64,000 nt of DNA from Shewanella sediminis HAW-EB3 (GTDB lineage: Bacteria; Pseudomonadota; Gammaproteobacteria; Enterobacterales; Shewanellaceae). Positions 53,736 to 61,827 of the stretch are shown piece by piece. A program made the position numbers and the translations under genes. Position 1 is the stretch's first letter; every line of letters starts with the position of its first letter. The stretch lies in the NCBI RefSeq assembly GCF_000018025.1, contig NC_009831.1, positions 4,774,001 to 4,838,000 of the forward strand, in the 5' to 3' direction. Below the pieces are notes generated by a model that was not told the origin of the DNA, ran no database searches, and worked only from the letters and a program-made list of their open reading frames with translations.

Positions 53736-54980
53736 ATGCGCTTTCTATATTTAGTTCTTGTATTGTTGGTGACGACTCGAATATTTGCCGTGATCGCCAA
53801 ACGCCTAAAACTACCGCCCATTGTTGGTGAATTGGTGTCGGGGATAGCGCTTGGTTATTTTCTTTACCACTTTCAAGACGTGTTTCCACTGCTATGGGAG
53901 GTAACCCAAGGGGAAGCATTTGAGGCCCTGGCCGATCTCGGCATGTTTTTCCTGATGCTATTAGCGGGTGTACGCATGAGCCCGCTGGACTTTAAGAAAA
54001 CTTCCAGCTCGGCGCCTGCTGTAGCCTTTGGGGGCATGCTGGTGCCCATCATCTCCGGTACATTAATAGGCTTGATGTTCTTCCCTGAATCCCCCTTTAA
54101 GATGGTTCAGAGCTGGTTTTTAGGCACAGCCTTGGCGATCACAGCAGTACCGGTAACGATTCGTATGCTGATGGAGTTTAACAAACTGGATACGGCAGAG
54201 GGTAAAACCATTGTCGCGGCAGCACTTTGGGACGATCTGTTAAGCCTGTTTATTCTGGCACTCCTGCTAGCCACCATAAACAATGGCGGCACTCTATCTT
54301 TTACTCCGGATCTCTGGCTGCCATTGCTGGGCAAAGTGATCCTCTTCTTCGCTATCACCATACCTGTCGGACACTACCTGTTCCCACTTATCGGTAGTCG
54401 CCTCAAGGCCACAGAAATTCCTGACATCGATTTCAGTATGCTGTTGATCGCCGCACTGGCATATGCGGTACTCGCAGAGATGCTGGATCTACACTTTATT
54501 ATCGGCGCCTTTGTCGCGGGCATGTTTTTTCACCCGGCTGTAGTAAAGCAGGAGATTTATGATCGTGTAGATGAGCAAACCTCCGGTATTACGTCCGGTT
54601 TCCTTGCGCCAATTTTTTTCGTGTCGATAGGCTTTCATCTGGACTTAACCGCACTGGCATCGATACCAGGGTTCGTCACTCTGCTCATCATAGTTGCCTT
54701 ACTAAGTAAGTTAGTCGGAGCCGGAGTATGTGCACGGGCCACCGGCCATGATACTCAAGAGTCGCTACGCATAGGAGTGGCAATGAGTGGCCGGGGAGCG
54801 GTTGAGATCGTTTTGGCCGGCGTCGCCTTGCGAGCCGGATTATTCAACCATCCAGACCCTACGCCATCGATTATCACCGGATTGTTCTCAGCTATCGTCA
54901 TCATGGCGATAGTGACCAGTATTGTGACACCGCTGATATTAGCCTTTTTGATCCGCTGGCAGGAGAGGAGTGGACCATAA
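53736..54980 (+). CDS. Cation:proton antiporter, CPA2 family
   Basis: Inner-membrane antiporter (414 aa, about 12-13 spans) of the CPA2 (KefB-like) family, without a TrkA nucleotide domain. Landmarks are PPIVGELVSGIALGYFLY, LADLGMFFLMLLAGVRMSP, AALWDDLLSLFILALLLATI and the late SGRGAVEIVLAGVALRAGLF. Ion specificity (Na+ or K+) cannot be read from sequence. A dispersed repeat follows after its stop. Confidence 0.87.
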   Translation: MRFLYLVLVLLVTTRIFAVIAKRLKLPPIVGELVSGIALGYFLYHFQDVFPLLWEVTQGEAFEALADLGMFFLMLLAGVRMSPLDFKKTSSSAPAVAFGGMLVPIISGTLIGLMFFPESPFKMVQSWFLGTALAITAVPVTIRMLMEFNKLDTAEGKTIVAAALWDDLLSLFILALLLATINNGGTLSFTPDLWLPLLGKVILFFAITIPVGHYLFPLIGSRLKATEIPDIDFSMLLIAALAYAVLAEMLDLHFIIGAFVAGMFFHPAVVKQEIYDRVDEQTSGITSGFLAPIFFVSIGFHLDLTALASIPGFVTLLIIVALLSKLVGAGVCARATGHDTQESLRIGVAMSGRGAVEIVLAGVALRAGLFNHPDPTPSIITGLFSAIVIMAIVTSIVTPLILAFLIRWQERSGP

Positions 54981-55072
54981 GGGATTGTGGTTTAATCTCA
55001 GCCCTATTGAATCAGTATTCGGTAACTTTGGAGTTACTTGGATCTATGATTTATCTTCTACGGCGGCTTAGC

Positions 55073-55110
55073 TTTCCAAACTTCGTTTGGATTAACGTCG
55101 TGGAATTCCA
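55073..55110. repeat. 38-bp dispersed palindromic element, copy 2
   Basis: Same element as 6919-6956. Here its right part extends to a perfect palindrome, GTCGTGGAATTCCACGAC (55097-55114). A GGCCGGAAGGCC stem follows a few bases on. Confidence 0.75.
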
Positions 55111-55201
55111 CGACTTACCTCGGCCGGAAGGCCGTATAGTTCAAAGTAAATTTGAAAGAAAATCCTACTTTACCCGCACTGAATTACAAGAAGTGAAACC
55201 C

Positions 55202-55768
55202 CTACCCACTACCGGGTTCCTGGCTCACCTTGTTCAGCAGTTGCTTCATTTCATCACTTTCCCAGTCGTATTCCCCCACGACTCTGGCAGCGATATATCC
55301 CTTCTGATCTATGATGTAGCTGATAGGGACCGCAAATACGCCCCAGTCATCACTGGCAGCTTTATCTTCATCGACCAACATGGGCAAGTTGATGCCTGAA
55401 GTCTGCTTAAACGCTCTAACATCATGCAATGACTCCCCTACAGCAACAGCCACGACCTGAAGTCCATCTCCCTTAAACTCCTTGTGCAGACCGGATAAAG
55501 ATGGCATCTCCTTGATACAGGGTCCACACCAACTCGACCAAAAGTTAATGATACGCACCTCCCCCTCATGACTATTCAGAGAGTAGGTTTCCCCCTGAAG
55601 ATCATTGAGATGCAGCTTCGGGGCCACCTGCCGGGACTTGGGCTCATAGAGTTTGATCTTCTTTGCTGATGCCACCGCGGGGTTGGCGTGACCCAGAGAC
55701 ATCATCAAAAAGGCTGCGGAAGCGATAAATGGCCTGTTTTTGATAAACTTCTTAATACGTCGTCTCAT
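55202..55768 (-). CDS. TlpA-like thioredoxin-fold protein
   Basis: Exported redox protein (~188 aa from ATG 55768) with a basic N-terminus and hydrophobic segment ending LGHANPAVASA, then a TlpA/ResA-like domain. The active site is SSWCGPCIKEMPSL, with cysteines ~12 residues after INFW; the cis-Pro region is WGVFAVPISYIIDQKGYIA. Likely periplasmic disulfide reduction, e.g. for cytochrome maturation or for a Cys-rich partner. The next gene upstream on the same strand makes a small secreted protein with a Cys/His motif, a possible client. Confidence 0.87.
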   Translation of the reverse strand: MRRRIKKFIKNRPFIASAAFLMMSLGHANPAVASAKKIKLYEPKSRQVAPKLHLNDLQGETYSLNSHEGEVRIINFWSSWCGPCIKEMPSLSGLHKEFKGDGLQVVAVAVGESLHDVRAFKQTSGINLPMLVDEDKAASDDWGVFAVPISYIIDQKGYIAARVVGEYDWESDEMKQLLNKVSQEPGSG

Positions 55769-55890
55769 CAACACACCTTATTCAGCTACCGCCGACACCG
55801 TAAAACCTCTTAAAAGTACATTCGCTTATACCATTTTATACAAAACTTATTATACAACACCTAGTGCTTCAAATTGACCTTGCTCAAATC

Positions 55891-56301
55891 TTAACCGTCG
55901 GCGCCGTGAAGCGATTCCCACTCGTTAATGGCCTCGTCAACCATAGCTGGAGACCAGATGACCTTACCATCGATCAATAGCTCATCAACCAAAATGACTC
56001 TTAACTTTTCATTGACACTGCCCTTCACCGTCGCCAACTGCAGAGCGTAGCGCGCGGCTGTAATACGGGGGACATTAGATAAGAAGTAATAACTTCCATC
56101 TTGTTGTTGCAGTACAAAGGCAGATTCTAATTGAAGGTGGGGATCCAACTTGCTGAGCGGACAAGTATGTCCTGAATGTGCACAAGTATGACCATTAATC
56201 TTCCCTGTGACAGTATCCATTTTGGCCGAAACAACCGCTGAAGCCGACGATAATGCTATGGCCAACAGGGCAGTCATAAGCCCTTTAGTAATAGTGAACA
56301 T
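55891..56301 (-). CDS. Small secreted protein with Cys/His motif
   Basis: Not recognised. 136 aa with a signal peptide (ITKGLMTALLAIALSSASAVVSA). The mature N-terminus has HTCAHSGHTCPLSKLDPH, a Cys/His cluster that could bind a metal or heme, followed by a mixed domain (ESAFVLQQQDGSYYFLSNVPRITAARYALQLATVKG). It lies 122 bases upstream of the TlpA-like gene on the same strand and has a Fur-box-like site ~75 bases before its start, so it may be iron-regulated. Confidence 0.65.
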   Translation of the reverse strand: MFTITKGLMTALLAIALSSASAVVSAKMDTVTGKINGHTCAHSGHTCPLSKLDPHLQLESAFVLQQQDGSYYFLSNVPRITAARYALQLATVKGSVNEKLRVILVDELLIDGKVIWSPAMVDEAINEWESLHGADG

Positions 56302-56375
56302 AATATTTACCTCTGATTTGAGGAGTCTGACTAAACAGGCAACTTAAACAGGCTCCATACTTAAATGTAGCAGAG

Positions 56376-56394
56376 TAAATGATAATCATCCACA
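56376..56394. promoter_or_regulatory. Fur-box-like site
   Basis: GTAAATGATAATCATCCAC matches the 19-base Fur consensus GATAATGATAATCATTATC at about 14 positions, with the core ATGATAATCAT exact. It is upstream of the secreted Cys/His protein gene (minus strand). Confidence 0.6.
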
Positions 56395-56709
56395 TTTAGG
56401 GCAAAGACCATCCTCGTCTAAATAGGTGCATTAGAGGTTGAATTATTAGCACTTTATTGATTACTAATTCTATTTGTAAATAATGCAGAGCAACTCAATG
56501 AGATATCACTTCGCCGGAGCCTTTGAGACTCTTTTCTATGGTTCGGCAAGAGGAGCCAAGCCCTTTAATTACAGGCTGCGAATTGCACATCAACAATTGA
56601 CTTCCCCCCTCACACTAAATGTTCCAAACTGTAAATAAATCAGTCTAGATAGGACCAATCGCCAAAAAACTGAGTTATGCTAAACCAGCCTTAGCATAAG
56701 GGAGATAGA

Positions 56710-57378
56710 ATGACCGAGCAGATTGTTCAACTCAAAGGGGTTAGCAAAGAGTTTATCGATGGCGGGCAACACCACCGGGTGCTCGATAACCTCGACCTGA
56801 CGCTGAGCAGGGGCGAGACCATAGCCCTCACCGGTGCCAGTGGTAGCGGCAAGAGTACCCTACTCAACCTGATAGCAGGTTTCGAATATCCCAACTCGGG
56901 TGAACTGATTTTACTCGATGACAATACGGCAGCATGGAAAGACCATCGCTGGAGTCAATTTCGTCATCAACAACTGGGTGTCGTGTTCCAGCAATTTAAC
57001 CTTCTAACACCGCTTAACGTCAGAGATAACATCGCCTTCCCCTTAAGGATGAACCGTAAACCCTGGAGCCCTTGGTGCGATAACCTCGTCGATTGTTTGG
57101 GGTTAACTTCTCTACTGAATCGACACGTCGATGCCCTATCCGGTGGTCAACAGCAACGTGTTGCTATCGCCAGAGCCCTGGCCCACCAACCCGCACTACT
57201 GCTAGCCGATGAGCCCACGGGAAATCTGGATCAGAGCGCCAGCCAGGAGGTGATGTCACTGCTAAAAACCTTAGCGAGCGAACAGCAAACCACAGTGCTC
57301 ATGGTCACCCACTCTCTCGAGTGCGCCAGTTTCATGGAGAGACGCTGGCATCTGGAGTTGGGACGTATCCATGAATAG
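56710..57378 (+). CDS. ABC transporter ATPase, LolD/MacB type
   Basis: Cytoplasmic ATPase (222 aa) for a MacB/LolD-class transporter. Walker A GASGSGKSTLL (~39-49), Q-loop FQQFNLLTPLNV, signature LSGGQQQRVAIARAL and Walker B LLLADEPTGNLD are intact. It overlaps the permease gene by 8 bases and starts a three-gene operon with an FtsX-like permease and an AttH-like lipoprotein. This is not LolCDE itself by context. Confidence 0.9.
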   Translation: MTEQIVQLKGVSKEFIDGGQHHRVLDNLDLTLSRGETIALTGASGSGKSTLLNLIAGFEYPNSGELILLDDNTAAWKDHRWSQFRHQQLGVVFQQFNLLTPLNVRDNIAFPLRMNRKPWSPWCDNLVDCLGLTSLLNRHVDALSGGQQQRVAIARALAHQPALLLADEPTGNLDQSASQEVMSLLKTLASEQQTTVLMVTHSLECASFMERRWHLELGRIHE

Positions 57379-59920
57379 GCAACTGCTATTGAGTTGCAGG
57401 CTATGCTTATCGACCTTCAGTGCACACTATCGCCAATCCCCGCTGCAGGCGGGCTCGATATTAATCGGCATAATACTCGCGGTCACGCTGCTCATCGGTG
57501 TTCGTGCCACCAACGAAAGTGCCATCGCCAGTTATAGCGATGTCACAGAACTGTTGAGTCAGCAGGCCCATTACTCAATAGTCCCAATCGTTGGCAGCAA
57601 ACGGCTCGATGAATCGCTCTATTTTGATCTCAGAACTCAGGGGTTCAGTAACGCCCTTGCGGTAGTTCAGGGGATATTGACCGACCAGAACAATCGCCGC
57701 TGGCTGGTGCAAGGAAGCGATCTTATTGCGGCGCTCACCGCGCTATCAAGCAATGTTAAACATGAGAATAAAACTAATAGTAAAACCAATAGCAGTAAAT
57801 CGAATCACACCGAAGCGGACCTTCAAGCTTCCCGGCCGACTCTACTGAAAAATGAACTCCCACTTGCAGCCCTGATAAGCGGCGCCCCCATGGTGCTGAT
57901 GAGTCAAGATCAGGCTAAGCAGTTCACCACAGAAACCCCTTTTACGCTAAACGGCGTGAAGCTTGAGGTGGTTGGCGTCGACGATACGATGAATCTGGGC
58001 AACCGTCTGCTGATGGATATCTCTCTGGCTCAGACGCTATTGGGCCGCCAGGGAAGTCTGAGTTACATTGCACTTTTTGGCGATATCACAAAACAGAGAG
58101 GGCAGATAGAGGCACTCATCGAAGGCCGTGGGGAGCTAAACGAACGCGATGGCGGAGAGAGCATGACGGCCCTGACCGACAGCTTTCATCTTAATCTCAG
58201 TGCCATGAGCCTGCTGGCCTTCGTTGTAGGTCTGTTTATCGCCTATAACGGTGTACGTTACAGCCTGTTAAAAAGACAGAGGTTGCTCACTCAGTTGCAA
58301 CAACAGGGCGTCGCCAAGGCCCCCTTGATGCTGGCACTTTGCTTCGAGCTGTTGCTACTGGTGATAGTGGGGTCGGTGCTGGGGTTTGTTTTAGGCTTAC
58401 AGCTCAGCCACTGGTTACAACCTATGGTGTCTGTCACCCTCGAGCAGCTATATGGCGCCAATATCTTACCGGGCAGATGGCAGTGGAGCTGGCTACTGCA
58501 AGCTATGCTGCTGACTTTTATCGCCGCCCTGCTCGCCTGTGCTTCATTGCTTATCGATCTCATCAGGCAACCTTTAGGGCGTAACAGTAACGCATTCTGC
58601 CGGGTAAGAAGCGCCGCAAAGACGCAGAAGATTCAAATTATCACAGCGTCATTATTGGCTCTCTTTGCGGCGATATTGATGCCACTTAGCCAGGATTATC
58701 AATTGACCATGTCACTGTTGGGGTTAGTGGTTATCGCTATTCCTCTGTCGCTGCCATGGTGTCTTGCTCGGCTGGTCTCCTGGCTTAACCTGATGGTTCC
58801 TAAGGGACTTATCGGCTATCAGATTGCCGAAACAAAAGAGTTACTCCCGCCACTTTCCCTGGCCATGATGGCCATGTTGCTGGCCCTGACCGCCAATATA
58901 TCGATGAACACCTTAGTCGGCAGTTTCGAGATCACCCTCAAAAATTGGCTCGATGCGAGACTCCATGCCGAACTTTACCTCAGACCCGGCGATACACAGA
59001 TGCAGGAGGTGGTCGCCTCCCTCGAAGACAACCCTAAAATCGACTCAGTCTATAAACAGTGGAATCTGATAAGTAAGGTATCAAACCACCCTACCTATCT
59101 GCTGACTCGTGACCCGGTATCGATCAAGCGCACCACAGTGCTAAAAAGCGCAATCGATGATCTGTGGCCGGACTTTTTTGCCGGTAAACACCTGCTGATG
59201 AGTGAGCCTTTGTCACTCAAACTTGGACTGGAGTTGGGGGACAGAGTCACCATTGCGGCACTGGATGATGCGAGCCTTACTCTGGGAGGGATCTATTTCG
59301 ATTACGGTAACCCCTATGGCGAGATAATCCTGGCTCCTGTGATATGGCAAAACTCAGGTTTTAACGACACCCCCACCAGCCTGGGATTGGCTACCAGTGA
59401 AGATATCGACACTCTGAAACTCGAGCTACAGCAAAAGTTCTCCCTCAGTGATAGTCAGATCTACAGTCAGGAGAGAATAAAGCGGCAGGCGATCGCCATG
59501 TTTAAGCGCACCTTCTCCATCACTCAGGTGCTCAACAGTCTCACCCTGCTTGTCGCCGCCGTTGGCCTATTCAGTGCCAGCTTTTTACTTACCCAGGCAC
59601 GCATGGCTCCGATGGCGAGACTCTACTGTCTGGGTGTATCGAGGCGCCAATTAGGTTTTATGGTATTTAGCCAGATGTGGCTCATCGTGCTGTTAACTTG
59701 CCTGGTCGCCCTACCGACGGGAGCGATACTCGGTTATCTGCTTATTAATAAGATCACCCTGCAGGCATTTGGTTGGACTATTAATATGGTGTGGGATTGG
59801 CAAGCCTATGGCCAAGTGGTACTGCTTGCGCTATTGGCAACGACCATAGCCATCGCTCTCCCCCTCTTTAAGCTAATCCGTAAACCTCTGATCTCCAGCC
59901 TACAGAGTGACCTGTTATGA
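57371..59920 (+). CDS. FtsX-domain ABC transporter permease
   Basis: Large inner-membrane permease (849 aa). It has two FtsX modules: spans near residues 25-45 and 275-400 in the first half, and ~430-520 plus ~710-840 in the second, with large periplasmic parts between, e.g. 50-270 and 525-700. Two-module FtsX permeases of this size move lipids or lipoproteins or act as mechanotransmitters rather than classic importers. It shares an 8-base overlap with the ATPase gene and a 4-base overlap with the next one, so the three are translationally coupled. Substrate unknown. Confidence 0.88.
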   Translation: MNRQLLLSCRLCLSTFSAHYRQSPLQAGSILIGIILAVTLLIGVRATNESAIASYSDVTELLSQQAHYSIVPIVGSKRLDESLYFDLRTQGFSNALAVVQGILTDQNNRRWLVQGSDLIAALTALSSNVKHENKTNSKTNSSKSNHTEADLQASRPTLLKNELPLAALISGAPMVLMSQDQAKQFTTETPFTLNGVKLEVVGVDDTMNLGNRLLMDISLAQTLLGRQGSLSYIALFGDITKQRGQIEALIEGRGELNERDGGESMTALTDSFHLNLSAMSLLAFVVGLFIAYNGVRYSLLKRQRLLTQLQQQGVAKAPLMLALCFELLLLVIVGSVLGFVLGLQLSHWLQPMVSVTLEQLYGANILPGRWQWSWLLQAMLLTFIAALLACASLLIDLIRQPLGRNSNAFCRVRSAAKTQKIQIITASLLALFAAILMPLSQDYQLTMSLLGLVVIAIPLSLPWCLARLVSWLNLMVPKGLIGYQIAETKELLPPLSLAMMAMLLALTANISMNTLVGSFEITLKNWLDARLHAELYLRPGDTQMQEVVASLEDNPKIDSVYKQWNLISKVSNHPTYLLTRDPVSIKRTTVLKSAIDDLWPDFFAGKHLLMSEPLSLKLGLELGDRVTIAALDDASLTLGGIYFDYGNPYGEIILAPVIWQNSGFNDTPTSLGLATSEDIDTLKLELQQKFSLSDSQIYSQERIKRQAIAMFKRTFSITQVLNSLTLLVAAVGLFSASFLLTQARMAPMARLYCLGVSRRQLGFMVFSQMWLIVLLTCLVALPTGAILGYLLINKITLQAFGWTINMVWDWQAYGQVVLLALLATTIAIALPLFKLIRKPLISSLQSDLL

Positions 59921-61098
59921 TATCTCTACCCACGCGACCTATATCAAGCGTATTGGCTACCTTCAGCCCAAGGCTCTTGGTGTTAGTTATCTTCATCTCC
60001 GCACTCCTGCTGGCAGCATGCTCAGAGCCGAAATCATCCGGTAACGAAGGGATAGATACCGGGTCGATGGGAAACCTGCTGGGCAATAAGAGTGAAGGTT
60101 TTACCCCTGTGTTGCCGGGCGGGAGCATTACTTTCCCCGCCGATCACCAGCCCCATGAAGGATTCAGGCAGGAGTGGTGGTATCTGACCGCTAACCTTAA
60201 GACAGAGCAAGGGAAGCCGCTTGGGCTACAATGGACTCAATTTCGAATCGCGCTGAGTCCTCCTGATCGCAGCTTGGAACAACTAACCGACAGCAGAGGC
60301 TGGGCGACAGATCAGCTCTATATGGCCCACAGCGCCGTCACCACACAAACAAGCCATCTCGCCAGCGAGCGCTGGTCCAGAGCACACCCGCAACTCGCGG
60401 GGGTCGATACCTCCCCCTTTACGGTTAAGCTAGATAACTGGCAGTGGCAGTCTCAGGGAGAAGCGCTCTTTCCTGCCAGCCTGACGGTGAGTGATAACAA
60501 GTTTGCCTATCGACTCACACTCTCCACCCACTCCCCCTATCAGCTTCAGGGCGAGAGAGGTTTTAGCATCAAGAGTGCCGATTGTTCGGTGGCATCTTAC
60601 TACTACAGCCAGCCGTTTATTGAGGTTGAAGGCTGGGTCACTCCCGAGAAGAATAGCGAAAATGAAGGAGATAGTGAGAGACAAAGGGTCAGTGGCAAGG
60701 CGTGGTTAGACAGGGAGTGGAGTTCGCAGTTTCTCAACCGCTCTCAACAAGGTTGGGACTGGTTCTCCCTTAGGCTGAATGATGGCTCGACCTTGATGTT
60801 ATTCCAGCTCAGGGGGGCGCAGAACTTTTATAGTGCCAGACGTATGTTCGTAAACGGTAGTGGCCATAATATTGAATCAGGGATGATACAGATGACCGCC
60901 ATCGACTGGCACCGGATAGGTGATAATCATTATCCTGTTAGCTGGAAGATAGCGATCCCATCCGAGCAGATTGAGATCACGACCCACTCGTTAAATCCCA
61001 ATGCCAATATGCCCCTCAGCGTCAGTTACTGGGAGGGACCCATTAAGATTCAGGGTAGCCACAGCGGCGAGGGCTACATGGAGCTCACCGGCTATTAG
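59917..61098 (+). CDS. AttH/CrtC-like lipocalin-type lipoprotein
   Basis: Predicted lipoprotein (393 aa; lipobox LLAAC at ~28-32) of the AttH / hydroxyneurosporene synthase-like family. Family landmarks are FPADHQPHEGFRQEWWYLTANLK, WTQFRIALSP, QLYMAHSAVT, SGKAWLDREWSSQFL, GWDWFSLRLNDGSTLMLFQLR and a final YWEGPIKIQGSHSGEGYMELTGY. Lipocalin-like barrels bind hydrophobic ligands. The 4-base overlap with the permease gene ties it to the ABC exporter, like attEFGH of Agrobacterium. Ligand unknown. Confidence 0.88.
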   Translation: MISLPTRPISSVLATFSPRLLVLVIFISALLLAACSEPKSSGNEGIDTGSMGNLLGNKSEGFTPVLPGGSITFPADHQPHEGFRQEWWYLTANLKTEQGKPLGLQWTQFRIALSPPDRSLEQLTDSRGWATDQLYMAHSAVTTQTSHLASERWSRAHPQLAGVDTSPFTVKLDNWQWQSQGEALFPASLTVSDNKFAYRLTLSTHSPYQLQGERGFSIKSADCSVASYYYSQPFIEVEGWVTPEKNSENEGDSERQRVSGKAWLDREWSSQFLNRSQQGWDWFSLRLNDGSTLMLFQLRGAQNFYSARRMFVNGSGHNIESGMIQMTAIDWHRIGDNHYPVSWKIAIPSEQIEITTHSLNPNANMPLSVSYWEGPIKIQGSHSGEGYMELTGY

Positions 61099-61314
61099 TC
61101 ACTTTATAAATTGGCGTAGGATTAAAAAGAAAACCGGGAACTCCCCTTAGTCTTCTCCGAAGGTATACCACACTAGAGGTAGTGAGCCTTGCTCGCAGTT
61201 GAGAATAGATCTCAATAAAGTTTGTTCTTTCTCGCCAGTGAGTTAATAGTCGATTCAGGTTATATATCCCAGCCTAAATAAGGCCTTTCTGAAACAGATG
61301 TCGATTCTTAAATC

Positions 61315-61330
61315 TGAGACATAGGTCACA
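61315..61330. promoter_or_regulatory. CRP-like site
   Basis: TGAGA-CATAGG-TCACA, one mismatch from TGTGA-N6-TCACA. CRP controls anaerobic respiration genes in Shewanella (established), which fits a nap promoter. Confidence 0.6.
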
Positions 61331-61366
61331 CATAAAAAGATGATCTCGATCTACTAATACTCCTAA

Positions 61367-61382
61367 TACCTCTTGTTGGGTA
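61367..61382. promoter_or_regulatory. NarP/NarL-like 7-2-7 site
   Basis: TACCTCT-TG-TTGGGTA. The left heptamer fits TACYNMT fully, the right half fits AKNRGTA at six of seven. Two more direct heptamers (TACTAAT, TACTCCT) lie just upstream. Confidence 0.6.
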
Positions 61383-61498
61383 TACCCACATTTTTTATGA
61401 GGTCTAGACTCAATATTAACTTTGGCAGGTAGCTCTCCTAAAGCTTTCCCCCCCCATAGTGCTACCTGCCACTTCTTCGATTAAGGGTAAAGCAAGAG

Positions 61499-61753
61499 AT
61501 GAGTCAGGAATACCATGTCACCAGCTTAGTCGTGCATGCCGCACCGAAAGCGGTTTCTCAGGTTGAAACCAACATTCGAGCGCTTGTCGGTGCCGATATA
61601 CACGCCGTTACCGATGAAGGTAAGTTTGTCGTCACCCTCGAAGGTGAAACACAAGCCGCTATACTGGATAACGTCGAAGCCATTAATGCCCTCGAAGGAG
61701 TGTTAAACGCCAGTCTGATTTACCATCAAGTCGATCCAACAGAAGAAAGTTAA
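61499..61753 (+). CDS. napD: Nitrate reductase assembly chaperone NapD
   Basis: Cytoplasmic chaperone (84 aa) that binds the Tat signal of NapA until its cofactors are in place. It starts MSQEYHVTSLVVHAAPKAVSQVETNIRALVGADIHAV and has the small ferredoxin-like fold pattern with GKFVVTLEGETQ and GVLNASLIYHQVD at the end. First gene of a nap operon, 74 bases before napA. Confidence 0.93.
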   Translation: MSQEYHVTSLVVHAAPKAVSQVETNIRALVGADIHAVTDEGKFVVTLEGETQAAILDNVEAINALEGVLNASLIYHQVDPTEES

Positions 61754-61827
61754 AATAAGTACCCAGTACCTAAACAAGATTGATTTATCAATAATTTGCA
61801 ACAATATAAAAAAGAGTGAGGAACACC

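Larger units (their letters stand above)
61099..61498. promoter_or_regulatory. nap promoter region
   Basis: 400 bases without gene. It holds a CRP-like site (61315-61330) and a NarP/NarL-like 7-2-7 site (61367-61382) upstream of napD. Confidence 0.55.

Noticed and set aside
55007..55399. 130-aa plus-strand frame after the CPA2 antiporter
   Set aside because: Its first part is the dispersed repeat and the rest is antisense to the well-supported TlpA-like gene.
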